Origin: Gracilaria vermiculophylla
Lineage: Eukaryota; Rhodophyta; Florideophyceae; Gracilariales; Gracilariaceae
DNA: 64,000 nt
Direction of reading: 5' to 3'
NCBI GenBank assembly: GCA_019155205.2
Contig: JAHNZQ020000004.1
Location: forward strand, 4,016,113 to 4,080,112
A program made the translations under genes and the position numbers. Shown here piece after piece: positions 31,185-39,421 of this stretch (its first letter is position 1; the number at the start of each line of letters is the position of its first letter). The notes below the pieces were generated by a model, which searched no databases, was not told the origin of the DNA, and was given only the letters and a program-made list of their open reading frames with translations.

Positions 31185-31415
31185 CTACATTTGTCCCTGC
31201 GGCGTACTGCCTTTAGCCAGGCCCAGTCTCTCACGCAAGGACAATCCGAGAACTGCTTTCTCGCGCGCTGATCGGTCTTCAAACACGTTCGTGCTCGCCT
31301 GATGCTTCGTTTGCGCCTCTTGTTCCAGCTTCTCACGCATTTGCCTCCTCGAGTCGTCCAGTTCTGCTATATCAGCCTGATCGATTTCGAGAACAGTGGG
31401 CTTGCGTCGTAACAT
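31185..31415 (-). CDS. CDC26: Anaphase-promoting complex subunit CDC26 (APC12)
   Basis: CDC26 is a tiny APC/C subunit whose N terminus packs inside the TPR groove of APC6/CDC16. The 76-residue product begins MLRRKPTVLEIDQADIAELDDSRRQ. This matches the hallmark MLRRKPT...DI.E.. start of animal and plant CDC26. It continues as a charged helix and ends in an SAREKAVLGLSLRERLGL segment that resembles the family's SREQ...R.G region. The length is typical (62-90 residues). There is no intron and the ATG is unambiguous. It is transcribed divergently from the replication gene PSF1, with a perfect palindromic E2F-like site between them. Confidence 0.85.
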   Translation of the reverse strand: MLRRKPTVLEIDQADIAELDDSRRQMREKLEQEAQTKHQASTNVFEDRSAREKAVLGLSLRERLGLAKGSTPQGQM

Positions 31416-32059
31416 GTTTGCTAACGTTTCAATGCGAACACAAACTGGCGCTTCGAAATTTAATACCTTATCCTTGCATCTACCAATGTATGCAACAAAG
31501 GAAAGGGATGCGGGACTGTGAATAGATGGCCAATGAACGCCAACCGTCAGTCGGGCGCTCTCGGGACGGATGCGGGTTGAGAAGGCCTGCCGTAGCAGGA
31601 TGGGGTATGTACTTTCTCAGTTCGATTTCAACCTTTCCACTTGGCACTCCACAAGCACGGCTATGCTCAAATTAAAACAAAAGCGGCAAGAGAATGATGG
31701 TATCCTAGCGGTCACGTTTCGACGGCACTGCGTTGTCCTTGCGTATCCCTCGCTGGCAAAGGCAGGCACTGCTGCAAAAGAAGCGCGTAGGTCCGGCGGT
31801 CCTTTCGAGCCCAAAACCGAAACGAAAATTTTGGCGCCAAAAGGGCGGACCAATGCCTTAGCGCAAACTGCGTGCAACCGGGAAGCACCAGCCAGCAGTA
31901 TAAAGCTCCGGAACCTGCCGGCCTGCCGCCTGTGAGCCAGCCCGCACTGGCCGAGGTCGTGCTCTGGTGTGCCATTGTCCGCAGCGAGCTTGGTTAACTT
32001 GGTGCGCCCCTTTCGGCTCCCTGGCACACGGTGCCACATTTCATTCCTTGACCACACCA
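31416..32059. promoter_or_regulatory. Divergent CDC26/PSF1 promoter region
   Basis: Intergenic region of 644 bp serving two cell-cycle genes. It contains a palindromic E2F-like site about midway. No ORF here shows a domain. Confidence 0.5.
31829..31842. promoter_or_regulatory. Palindromic E2F/DP-like site TTTTGGCGCCAAAA
   Basis: A perfect 14-bp palindrome fitting the E2F consensus TTTSGCGCSAAA. It lies 414 bp from the CDC26 ATG and 218 bp from the PSF1 ATG, so it could serve both. Confidence 0.6.
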
Positions 32060-32698
32060 ATGCAGGGCCGAAAAGCTTCCCAGCTCCTTGTCGAACTGCG
32101 CAAGAGCAAATGGCTTCCACCTTATAGCGTACGTCTCACTTTCTTGTACTGACCTGCATTTGAATCCGCAGCTAACCAAGGGCTCGTTCCGCAGGACGGT
32201 GGACTACGACAAGTCGCCGCCGAAATCAAAGAGCTGCTCGAGCCGTTTCTAGAAATCATGCAAAACCACGCCAGCTCGCTACGAGAAAGTAACTACTACC
32301 AGATGGGGGCGGTTGTGTTCTTCCGATCTATACAACGTAATAAGCGATGTGCGCTAGCCTATTTAATGAATCGTATTCGACGAATTCAACAGTATCGCTG
32401 GGAAATGGGTGCCTGCGCGGCGGCACACCTTGCCGATAACATGTCGGCTCCTGAAGCCCAGTTTTTGAGGGAATACAACAATCTCATAGGACGATACTCC
32501 CAAACAGTCAACCTCGATCTAACAGCTGACGCCCAACCTCCACGAGACCTTTTCATTGAAGTTCGCGTCATTCACGACTGTGGTTCCGTTCTCACAGATT
32601 CCGGTCCGGTAGCCCTCAAGCCAGGAACAGCCCACTTCTTGAAGCGCTCCGATGTTGAACATCTCATTCGACAGGGTGCCCTTGAACACATTGTATAG
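32060..32698 (+). CDS. PSF1: GINS complex subunit PSF1, two exons
   Basis: PSF1 is one of four GINS subunits. GINS joins CDC45 and MCM2-7 to form the replicative CMG helicase. Exon 1 (32060-32128) encodes MQGRKASQLLVELRKSKWLPPYS. A 66-nt intron (32129-32194) has donor GTACGT, branch box TACTGAC (32147-32153) and acceptor CGCAG. An earlier CAG gives an in-frame stop, so I reject it. Exon 2 begins DGGLRQVAAEIKELL. It continues through RCALAYLMNRIRRIQQYRWEMG (A domain) to the B-domain end LFIEVRVIHDCG...HFLKRSDVEHLIRQGALEHI. The 190-residue product matches the family length (human 196). Its partner CDC45 lies 7 kb downstream. Confidence 0.93.
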
Positions 32699-32712
32699 CG
32701 AACAAAAGTGTA

Positions 32713-33783
32713 CTATAACGATTTATGGCATTCTGGCATCTCATGTAAACTCTGCACATACAAGCTTTTCGCGAAATGGTACAGCTCGATGTCTACGTCC
32801 TCCATGCGCAAAGTGTTGTTTCGAATGTTCTCTGGGATGAGTTTTGACACTGGCCTGACGCGGACATTCCTTCGGATTCTCGTCATATTTCTTTGGCCTG
32901 TCTTTACCCTTTTTCCCAGTACTCCTCGTCTGCCACACGCCGAATTCAACAGCGCCGATAGCATACATGTGGATTGGGCGTACCGTTCGTACAAGCCAAC
33001 AAAGAAAAAATAATCGACAAGGTGACGTTTGGCTTCCACCAATGCCGCATGCCTTGAGTGCCTGTCTCGATCCATCATGTTAGAACGAATGTCGGTCCAG
33101 ACTTCGTTGACAACGCCGTCAGTAGAAAGTCGCTTTACCATGTAATTACGATTCCTGTGCAACAGGTATTGGTACAGGTCTCCATCGGTCCGTGCAGCAC
33201 CTCGTGACTCGAAATGATGGTAATGGGAGATTTTTCTGGGAAGAGGGTGCCGCACAAACGTGAAGTAGAACGCCTGTCGATTTGGAAACAACTGATGCAC
33301 TCCAAAGAACTGATGTCCCATGATCATGTCTATATCCGCGCGCTGCGCTGCGGTGAGCTGAATCAAATCCTCCAAGTTGCAGTCCGTGCCACGGTCGTCC
33401 TTTTCACGGTGAAAGTACCACGCCTGAATGCGAGAGTCGGCGTGTGAACGATGGCAGGTGTGGAAGAGGTTGAATTTGTTTTTCTTTGCGAATGCATGCA
33501 AAGCGTCTTTGAGACTGTTGCCGCCAGTTTTGTGAAGATGGAGAAAAATGTACAGCGGCCTGCTCCTCAGACACTCCGTCGAGTTGGCGTCGGGAAGTTT
33601 CTTCAGACGCACGTTCAAAGATGGCGTAAATGATTTCTTTTTCTGCAGAATTATTATAAACGCAAGGCAAGTAACTGAGCAGAGGACCAGTCGAGGATTA
33701 GAAACTGCCAGCATGCGATACCGCTTTCGAAGGTAAGAAAGGTAGTTCTTTCTTGTTCGGAATACACCGTTTGCAACAATCAT
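32713..33783 (-). CDS. Golgi type II sulfotransferase (Sulfotransfer_2 family)
   Basis: A PAPS-dependent sulfotransferase of 356 residues, probably Golgi-resident and acting on polysaccharide. A short basic cytosolic tail precedes one membrane anchor at about 31-47 (RLVLCSVTCLAFIIIL), giving type II topology. The 5'-phosphosulfate-binding loop is HLHKTGGNSL (82-91), with the catalytic-type Lys in HKTGGNS. The 3'-phosphate-binding region is FTFVRHPLPRKISHY (174-188). A FFVGLYERYAQSTCML block is typical of 2-O-sulfotransferase-like enzymes. Substrate is unknown. If this is a red alga, cell-wall galactans would be a natural target, but that is inference. Its stop is 14 bp from the PSF1 stop, in convergent orientation. 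One exon. Confidence 0.85.
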   Translation of the reverse strand: MIVANGVFRTRKNYLSYLRKRYRMLAVSNPRLVLCSVTCLAFIIILQKKKSFTPSLNVRLKKLPDANSTECLRSRPLYIFLHLHKTGGNSLKDALHAFAKKNKFNLFHTCHRSHADSRIQAWYFHREKDDRGTDCNLEDLIQLTAAQRADIDMIMGHQFFGVHQLFPNRQAFYFTFVRHPLPRKISHYHHFESRGAARTDGDLYQYLLHRNRNYMVKRLSTDGVVNEVWTDIRSNMMDRDRHSRHAALVEAKRHLVDYFFFVGLYERYAQSTCMLSALLNSACGRRGVLGKRVKTGQRNMTRIRRNVRVRPVSKLIPENIRNNTLRMEDVDIELYHFAKSLYVQSLHEMPECHKSL

Positions 33784-34170
33784 GTTCGAAGCAATAGATT
33801 ACCATGTAATCATTCTTTGAGCCGTCGATGTTCTCTTTGGGCCCGCCCCTACACTGAGCGGAGAGTACAACCAATACGTTTTGTCAGTAGCGCTCAATTG
33901 CTACGGTTGCTGCAGAGAATAAGCAAGCCATTGTGAATTTTTGCTCGGGATCTGTACAGCCGAGGTCAATGAAGTTGATACGAATTTAACAAAAAAAAAC
34001 CGTTCGCGGGCTTTTGGAGATGAAGTAATTCTCCTACTTGGCGTGACGATGTGACACTTGAATTAAGCACAGACGGACAGTGAGACAGACAATGGACTGT
34101 CTCTGTTATGGACCAGTGGCGCATTGCAAATTCAAGTGTTTTAAACAGCACTGTTGTCGGCGGGTACGGT
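33784..34170. other. Intergenic region sulfotransferase-LDAH
   Basis: Between two minus-strand genes. It presumably holds the sulfotransferase promoter and LDAH 3' UTR. Nothing else is seen. Confidence 0.4.
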
Positions 34171-35307
34171 TCATGATGACGGAGCTGTGCCGTTGGGTCG
34201 ATTGCACTCCTTGAGCCTGTTGAGAATTCTGGTGCAGACCCACGGGGCTACAGCGCGAGCGACGCGATCAGTGTCATGGCCTTTCAGAACAAATGCATGG
34301 GAGACGTGATCCAACTTCTCGACCTCCAAGCGCCCTGAGAAGACTTGGCAAATGCGCTGCTTCGCTTCTACAGGACACCATTGATCTTGCTCGACCCAAA
34401 CGAGCAGAGAGTGCGGAGTACAGGGCGACTGCACGTCCGTAATGCGCTGCATTTCGTCGCGAGCCAAGGCGGTAACGTTGGCGTAGAGCGCTTTTCTCTG
34501 GCCATCCAGCACGGTGCGCGTTACGTGTTCGACGGCTGGGTCGTGGTGGGCGCGCTGCAGCAATCTGTCGCGCAGTATGGGCGGGAGGAAGGCGGTTGCC
34601 AGCCAGGAGGTGTACGTGGTGAGCCCGAAGGCATCGCGGGCGAGAAGACGCAAGAATGGACCGGCGCAGGAGCTCATGCGCCATATGCAGGGCATGAGCA
34701 TGACAAAGTTGGAGGCGGCCATGAAACGGGCGCCGAGGGCGTGCATGAGACGGAGCAGCAAGAAGGAGCCGTAGGAGTGGCCAAGAAGAATGAACGAATC
34801 TGATGGGTTGGTGATTTGACGCACATACTCCTTGTAGAAGGAGAGGTGGTCGTCGATTGCAAACGTAGCCTGGCCGTTGAGATGGCTGAGGTCATGGCCG
34901 GGCAGTCCCAGCGCGTGTAGGGAGGTGTGGCTGCGAACGTCGGCGGGCATGCGCGCGTGCAACTTTCGAAGAAATGGGCGGTAGAACTCTATGACGCCGG
35001 GATTACCGGGGGCGAGCAGCAGGTGCGTGTGCGGCTCGGCCTTGGTGTGCGGCAGAATGCGCAGCAGCTCGGCGCGCACGCCGGCAGAGGATTGGAACAC
35101 GTCGCAGGGCGGGCCACGCTGCGCGCTGGGCACGATGCGCGCGGCTGCTTTGCTGCGGTGCTTGTGGATAAGCGGACGTGGCGGAAGCTTGGAGCGGCCC
35201 ATGGGGAGGAGCGCGGGCGCGTGGCTGGGAAGCCGGTGGAAGAGGGGGGGCGCCCCTGTTGTACGTGCGATGGCGAAGGCGGCGGCGGTGGCGGCGAAGG
35301 GGCGCAT
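34171..35307 (-). CDS. LDAH-like: LDAH-like alpha/beta hydrolase (UPF0554), possible lipase
   Basis: Resembles the lipid-droplet-associated hydrolase family. From the Met at 35307 the product has 378 residues. It opens with MRPFAATAAAFAIARTTG, an Ala/Arg-rich, Phe-containing N terminus that could be an organelle-targeting peptide. Family motifs are LLLAPGNPGVIEFYRPFL (about 96-113), HALGLPGHDLSHL and the nucleophile elbow GHSYGS (176-181, Ser 178). A DQWCP segment holds the likely acidic residue, and DHVSHAFVL supplies the His. All three members of the triad are therefore present. An alternative Met at 35202 would give 343 residues without the targeting-like stretch. Open frame upstream of 35307 is GC-rich promoter read as protein. 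Lipid substrate is inferred from the family. Confidence 0.8.
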   Translation of the reverse strand: MRPFAATAAAFAIARTTGAPPLFHRLPSHAPALLPMGRSKLPPRPLIHKHRSKAAARIVPSAQRGPPCDVFQSSAGVRAELLRILPHTKAEPHTHLLLAPGNPGVIEFYRPFLRKLHARMPADVRSHTSLHALGLPGHDLSHLNGQATFAIDDHLSFYKEYVRQITNPSDSFILLGHSYGSFLLLRLMHALGARFMAASNFVMLMPCIWRMSSCAGPFLRLLARDAFGLTTYTSWLATAFLPPILRDRLLQRAHHDPAVEHVTRTVLDGQRKALYANVTALARDEMQRITDVQSPCTPHSLLVWVEQDQWCPVEAKQRICQVFSGRLEVEKLDHVSHAFVLKGHDTDRVARAVAPWVCTRILNRLKECNRPNGTAPSS

Positions 35308-35697
35308 CGGCGGCGCGGCGCGCAGCAGCGTGCGCGCGGGAGTCAACGCGCGCACGGCAGCGTGGCGCGCGGCGCGCACGTCAGCGGCGGGCCGCGTGGG
35401 GCGCAGCGCCGCGCGGCGTGTGGCGTGCGCCAACCGCCTGCGGCGCAGCGCGGCGCCGCCAGAACAGTCGCAATTCGAAGGGCAGCGCCGCAGCGCGCGC
35501 GGCGTAGCACGCAACTGCGCGTGCCGCGCCCGCACGACGCTATCGCCGCCTCGCCCGTGCCCTTCGCCGCTCCCTCGCTCCATAAGTGGCCGCGCGCCGC
35601 CCGCGCCGACCCCGCCGCCCGCGCCGCCCGCCGTGCCGCCGCCCATCACGTGCGCTGGCGTTGATGCCACTTCTGTCCGTGCGGCCCGTCCTCGTCC
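35308..35697. promoter_or_regulatory. Divergent LDAH-like/CDF-like intergenic region
   Basis: About 390 bp, very GC-rich. Long frames here are compositional. Presumed bidirectional promoter. Confidence 0.4.
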
Positions 35698-36540
35698 ATG
35701 CCCGTCCTGCTGCCGTCCTCTGCGCAGCTCTATGCGTCGCTCAGTCTGCTGTTTGCCACGCTCCTGCTGCATGCCTCCGTGCGCGATGATCATCCGCACG
35801 CCATAGCGAGGGCCGCTTTGCAGCTCGTCACCGCCGTCGCGCTACTGCCGGCTTGCCGCCGCGTCCCGAGGGGCAGTCCGCTGCGCTTCCGGTGGCCGGT
35901 GCTCGCCGCGTTTTTGGTCTGCCTGGCGCTGCTGGTCGATGCCGTCCTAAGGGTTCTCACCGCCCTCGAAGTCTTGTTCTACGACCTCAGTCGCGTCGTC
36001 TTCCGACTGCACCCCTTCATCGTGCTCTCACGCCTGCTTGTCACCCTTTCGGCTGTCTTTGCCCTGCGCACCCTCATCGCCCCACCCTCCACCAAGCACA
36101 CCATGCCGCACACCGCAATCCGCGCAATGTACATTCACGCTGTCGCCGCTACTCTGGCCAACTCCTCCGACGCTATTGGACTCCTGGCTCACTCCGCCAT
36201 TCCGTCTGCCATCTTCGACACCTTTGCCTCCATATTCACCATCCTCGTCGTCATTCCGCAGTTTCGACACACCACCCGCATCCTCATGCATGCCGCCCCC
36301 TACGGAATCGGATCCACCATCCCCACAAGAAGGGACGCCATTATGAAGCTGGACGGAGTGCTGCAATGCGGAGATATACACATATGGGAGGAAGGCGAAG
36401 CTGTCATCGTCGGCACCATATGCGTGTTGGTCGACCCCCACGTCAATAAGTCCTGGGTGCTCGAGCGAACCGCCCGAACCTTTGACGGCGTCGTCGATGA
36501 CCTCACCATTCAGGTGGAGAGCTTTCGCCCGGAAGATTAG
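35698..36540 (+). CDS. CDF/ZnT-like membrane protein with altered metal-site motif
   Basis: A 280-residue protein with about six hydrophobic segments. A soluble C-terminal domain reads KLDGVLQCGDIHIWEEGEAVIVGTICVLVDP. That matches the cytosolic domain of cation-diffusion-facilitator transporters (VPGVxxVHDLHVW...). The segment corresponding to TM5 reads IHAVAATLANSSDAIGLL. The CDF HxxxD zinc site there becomes H-A-V-A-A, so the Asp is lost. I cannot identify an intact HxxxD in the TM2 equivalent either. The protein may therefore be a non-transporting or differently selective paralogue. The ATG at 35698 follows the GC-rich divergent region. Family at superfamily level is likely, but transport activity is doubtful. 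Confidence 0.68.
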   Translation: MPVLLPSSAQLYASLSLLFATLLLHASVRDDHPHAIARAALQLVTAVALLPACRRVPRGSPLRFRWPVLAAFLVCLALLVDAVLRVLTALEVLFYDLSRVVFRLHPFIVLSRLLVTLSAVFALRTLIAPPSTKHTMPHTAIRAMYIHAVAATLANSSDAIGLLAHSAIPSAIFDTFASIFTILVVIPQFRHTTRILMHAAPYGIGSTIPTRRDAIMKLDGVLQCGDIHIWEEGEAVIVGTICVLVDPHVNKSWVLERTARTFDGVVDDLTIQVESFRPED

Positions 36541-37327
36541 CACAGCCGTCCGTAACGCCTCCCTCCTGCACCCGTCTCTTGCGCCATTGCGCGCCTGCCC
36601 TTGTTGTTCACCCCCTGCATTCCGTACAGCAAGCATTTTTGCTACGAACATGAATGCGTGCCACGTTCAATGTTTCACGACGTTGTCATCTTTGCTTCTT
36701 TCTTTCTCTCTTTCTCTAGCTCTTCTGTTTTATTCAGATCGAGTTTTTGGAAGCCTGTATGCCTGTATGCTTTTCACTTGTGTAGTCTGTATTCGTTAAT
36801 TGTAAACCAAACCATGTACTCAAAGATTTTGTCATTATGTTCTTTTCAACCTCCATGTAGCGCAGCGATTATGTGCAAGAATGACTCGCGCTGCCTTGCT
36901 GACACTGCCCTCATCTCATCAACCCTATTACGCAAAGTGGTGACATCAGCGTAGTAGCTCGTTTGAATCACAAATCAGTACCACAGCGTGCGCCGCATGT
37001 TAGTTGCCCTTGGAACGACCACTGCGTTGGTATTTACTGTTCCTCCGAGTGACTGCCATGCAACTCTGTTTTGTGACTTGTGTGTTTCTATTTTCGGCTT
37101 CGTTCGCTCATGCACATTGTAATTGCGCTACACACGGTCTATCATGCGCTGTGCTTTGGCTTCTTGCTGTGGCTTGGTTTCCGCCCAGCGGTTTTAGGAA
37201 CTCATTATTCCGCAGGGAATTTTGTCAGGCTGTTGAACAAGACCTTTATGTTTCCGGGGCAACTGCTTTAATGGAATCATTGAAGACAGTTCTTTAAAAC
37301 ATGGTTTGCTATCTATCAAAGCAAATT
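36541..37327. other. Intergenic region before the single-pass membrane protein
   Basis: About 790 bp, AT-richer. An ATG-started frame at 37058-37297 encodes 79 residues with a signal-peptide-like start. It has no conserved feature, so I leave it unannotated as a gene. Otherwise nothing seen. Confidence 0.35.
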
Positions 37328-38473
37328 ATGTTCGCCGACGTGGCTGAGAGAAAAACGTACAGATGGCGGGTTCTCACTTTGCTGTTGTGGAGTTCACTCC
37401 TTGTGCGCGGCCGCGCGCAGCTGTGCGGAGCGCCTTCCGGTACGGATTTCGAAAGGGAACCGACGTTTTGGTGCAGTTTACACGCAGATATCGACATCAG
37501 TGGCAGCTGCACGACACAAGTCGCAGAAATCATACACTTGCCTTGGGCTCATGGCCGTCTAGTGCGTTACATTCCTCACCAAACCAACCAGAAGGTGGAC
37601 AATGTTCGAGCCTTTCTCATGAAAGAAGGCTTGCAAACGGCTCTGAATGTGTCTGAACAGAGTGTGGACTCTTCCAACACAAACACTGTGGTCACTGTTA
37701 GAGTGGAAGTCACCAAGGAACCTCTGTTCATTCTTCTTGATTATGTGGTTTTCAACGGCGTAGAGATGTACGTGGCGTGTGATTCAACTAAAGATGTGTT
37801 TCAGGATGAGGAGAACACCCGATATCAGCTTGTGAAGTGGGGCTCTGGCGGAAAATCAGCACAGGAGATACGTAGTCTTCAGGCCACTTTTTCTTTAGAT
37901 GAATCAGCAGATATAGCTTTTGTTGATTCACCGGTTAAAAGCGGCGAGGATTTCAAAGTGGAAACGGTCAGGGATACACCCTCTGCTTCTAAACAAATTG
38001 TAGTAAGACACTCGGGAAACGCAACAAGCGTGAAACCAGCAACGGTATTGTTCTATTTTCGAGGCGTTGCAAACAGGGGAACTATAGGATGCCCGAACAG
38101 TCGGAGCTGTGAAAGGGAGACGAGCATGGTTCGAGAGAAGTACGTGGGAGATGGTCTGTCAAAGGCGATTTTGGGAATTGGGATTGGTCTCGGAGTGCTG
38201 GCGACAGCAGTAGCCATTGGACTGTGGGTTGCTTGTTGTAAGAGTCTGACGAAGAAGCACCACGAAAAAGTGAATAATCTTCCTATAAGTTTAAGACATT
38301 TTGCATACGATACTGGAGATGACAAGCCAAGCGGGCCATTAAGGCAATGGGCGCGCGGTAAAAACAATGTGGGAAAGAAGGAATATCTTGCTATTGATCT
38401 GTCACCCGGAAACAAAGCGGGGTCGTCAGAGGTGGCGACCGGGCTGGACGATGAAATCCGGCCGAATGCTTAA
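37328..38473 (+). CDS. Secretory-pathway single-pass membrane protein, unknown function
   Basis: From the Met at 37328 the product has 381 residues. An N-terminal signal peptide (RVLTLLLWSSLLVRGRAQL) is followed by an extracytoplasmic domain of about 250 residues. That domain has an N-terminal cysteine cluster (LCGA, WCSL, SCTT), beta-rich spacing and candidate N-glycosylation sites NVSE and NATS. One transmembrane helix lies at about 280-303 (LGIGIGLGVLATAVAIGLWVACC). A basic cytosolic tail of about 75 residues contains KKEYLAIDLSP. An in-frame ATG nine codons upstream (37301) gives a less compact signal sequence. The layout is receptor- or adhesin-like. I recognise no domain and assign no function. 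Confidence 0.65.
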   Translation: MFADVAERKTYRWRVLTLLLWSSLLVRGRAQLCGAPSGTDFEREPTFWCSLHADIDISGSCTTQVAEIIHLPWAHGRLVRYIPHQTNQKVDNVRAFLMKEGLQTALNVSEQSVDSSNTNTVVTVRVEVTKEPLFILLDYVVFNGVEMYVACDSTKDVFQDEENTRYQLVKWGSGGKSAQEIRSLQATFSLDESADIAFVDSPVKSGEDFKVETVRDTPSASKQIVVRHSGNATSVKPATVLFYFRGVANRGTIGCPNSRSCERETSMVREKYVGDGLSKAILGIGIGLGVLATAVAIGLWVACCKSLTKKHHEKVNNLPISLRHFAYDTGDDKPSGPLRQWARGKNNVGKKEYLAIDLSPGNKAGSSEVATGLDDEIRPNA

Positions 38474-38693
38474 GAGCAGTGCATGTTCACTACATGTGAC
38501 CAAACCTTTGTAGGGGACATAAAAGGATCTTTTACAAACGAGGCATCTCTACACGACGGGTACACGGTGCACGGCAGCGCACCACCACGGAAGCAGCGGG
38601 AGGCTACGTGAGCGCAGTGGATAAAAGGCGTGACACGAAGGGTTTAGCAAACAAAGAACCAATTAGTTGGGGCGAGTGAGGTGGAACACGCGC

Positions 38694-39001
38694 TCAGTAC
38701 TTGCCGTCCTTGGGCCTTCTGAACAGGAGGATATGGGGCTCTGGACGATGAATAGCGTAATGCACCCAGCCGCGACTTTGCTGCACTCCAATTGAGCGCC
38801 ACTCGCTTTCGGCTAGTAAACGGTTCTTTGGCACATGCTTGGCGATGTCGGCCGGGAGAATGACATGCCTGCACTCGGCGGCGAATCACAAAGGCGTCAG
38901 AGGCGGCAGCCACTTGGGGCGGTGAGCGTTCGCACAGCTTACCTGTATTCGTAGACGTCGTCATAGTACTTGTCGGAGTACTGAATTTGGTGCGTTGGCA
39001 T
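38694..39001 (-). CDS. CKS1: Cyclin-dependent kinase regulatory subunit CKS1, two exons
   Basis: CKS proteins bind CDKs and add a phosphate-reading site for multisite phosphorylation. Exon 1 (39001-38943) encodes [19 protein letters not shown] plus two bases of an Arg codon. A 74-nt intron (38942-38869) has donor GTAAGC and acceptor GTGCAG. Exon 2 (38868-38694) completes the Arg and continues [18 protein letters not shown], then [33 protein letters not shown]. The 77-residue product matches the family closely. The anion-site residues (Arg in EYRHV, SRGWVHY), the hinge HxPEPH and the length are all present. No ORF scan would find it because both exons are short. It is divergent from CDC45. Confidence 0.94.
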
Positions 39002-39421
39002 TGCGAGTGCGCGCGGAGGGCGGCGGCAGACGGCAGCGACGAGCACTACACGCAGCTGCGAGAGGAGGACGGAGGATGGAGCGCGCCCGAGCAAACGCTT
39101 TAAATACAAAATGCGCCCTACGTCACACGCATACGCGCTTACAGCGCGTCAGTGCTGTCAGCGGCGCAAGCGCGTCAGGTCAGCGGTGCCACTCCCGCCA
39201 AAGCGCCCTGAACCGAAACAGCGCTTCGCGCCGTATTGGCGCGCGGCCACTGCCCACCGCCGCCCCTCGCGCGCCCATAGCCCCCCGCCCTCTCGCCACG
39301 CCGGCGCGCCGCCCCCACGGCGGCCGCACATCCGCCTCCGCCGCCGAACGCCGCCTTCTGCTACTTCCTCCCGCCCCCTGCTCCCCCGCCGCCAGCAAAG
39401 CAGCTGCGCACCACCGCCCTC
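39002..39421. promoter_or_regulatory. Divergent CKS1/CDC45 promoter region
   Basis: 420 bp between the two start codons. It contains an E2F-like site and a strongly C-rich CDC45 leader. No gene seen. Confidence 0.5.
39193..39202. promoter_or_regulatory. E2F-like site TCCCGCCAAA
   Basis: Reverse complement TTTGGCGGGA fits the E2F consensus TTTSSCGS. It lies 192 bp from the CKS1 ATG and 220 bp from the CDC45 ATG. Confidence 0.5.

Noticed and set aside
31570..31935. 121-codon plus frame between CDC26 and PSF1
   Set aside because: No domain. It overlaps the E2F-bearing divergent promoter and probably arises by chance.
32171..32194. Earlier CAG acceptor for the PSF1 intron
   Set aside because: Using it shifts the frame to an in-frame TAG. 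The second CAG restores the conserved PSF1 sequence.
37058..37297. 79-residue frame beginning MQLCFVTCVFLFSASFAHA
   Set aside because: It looks like a signal peptide. However, it ends just before the next gene, has no recognisable domain and sits in likely 5' leader.
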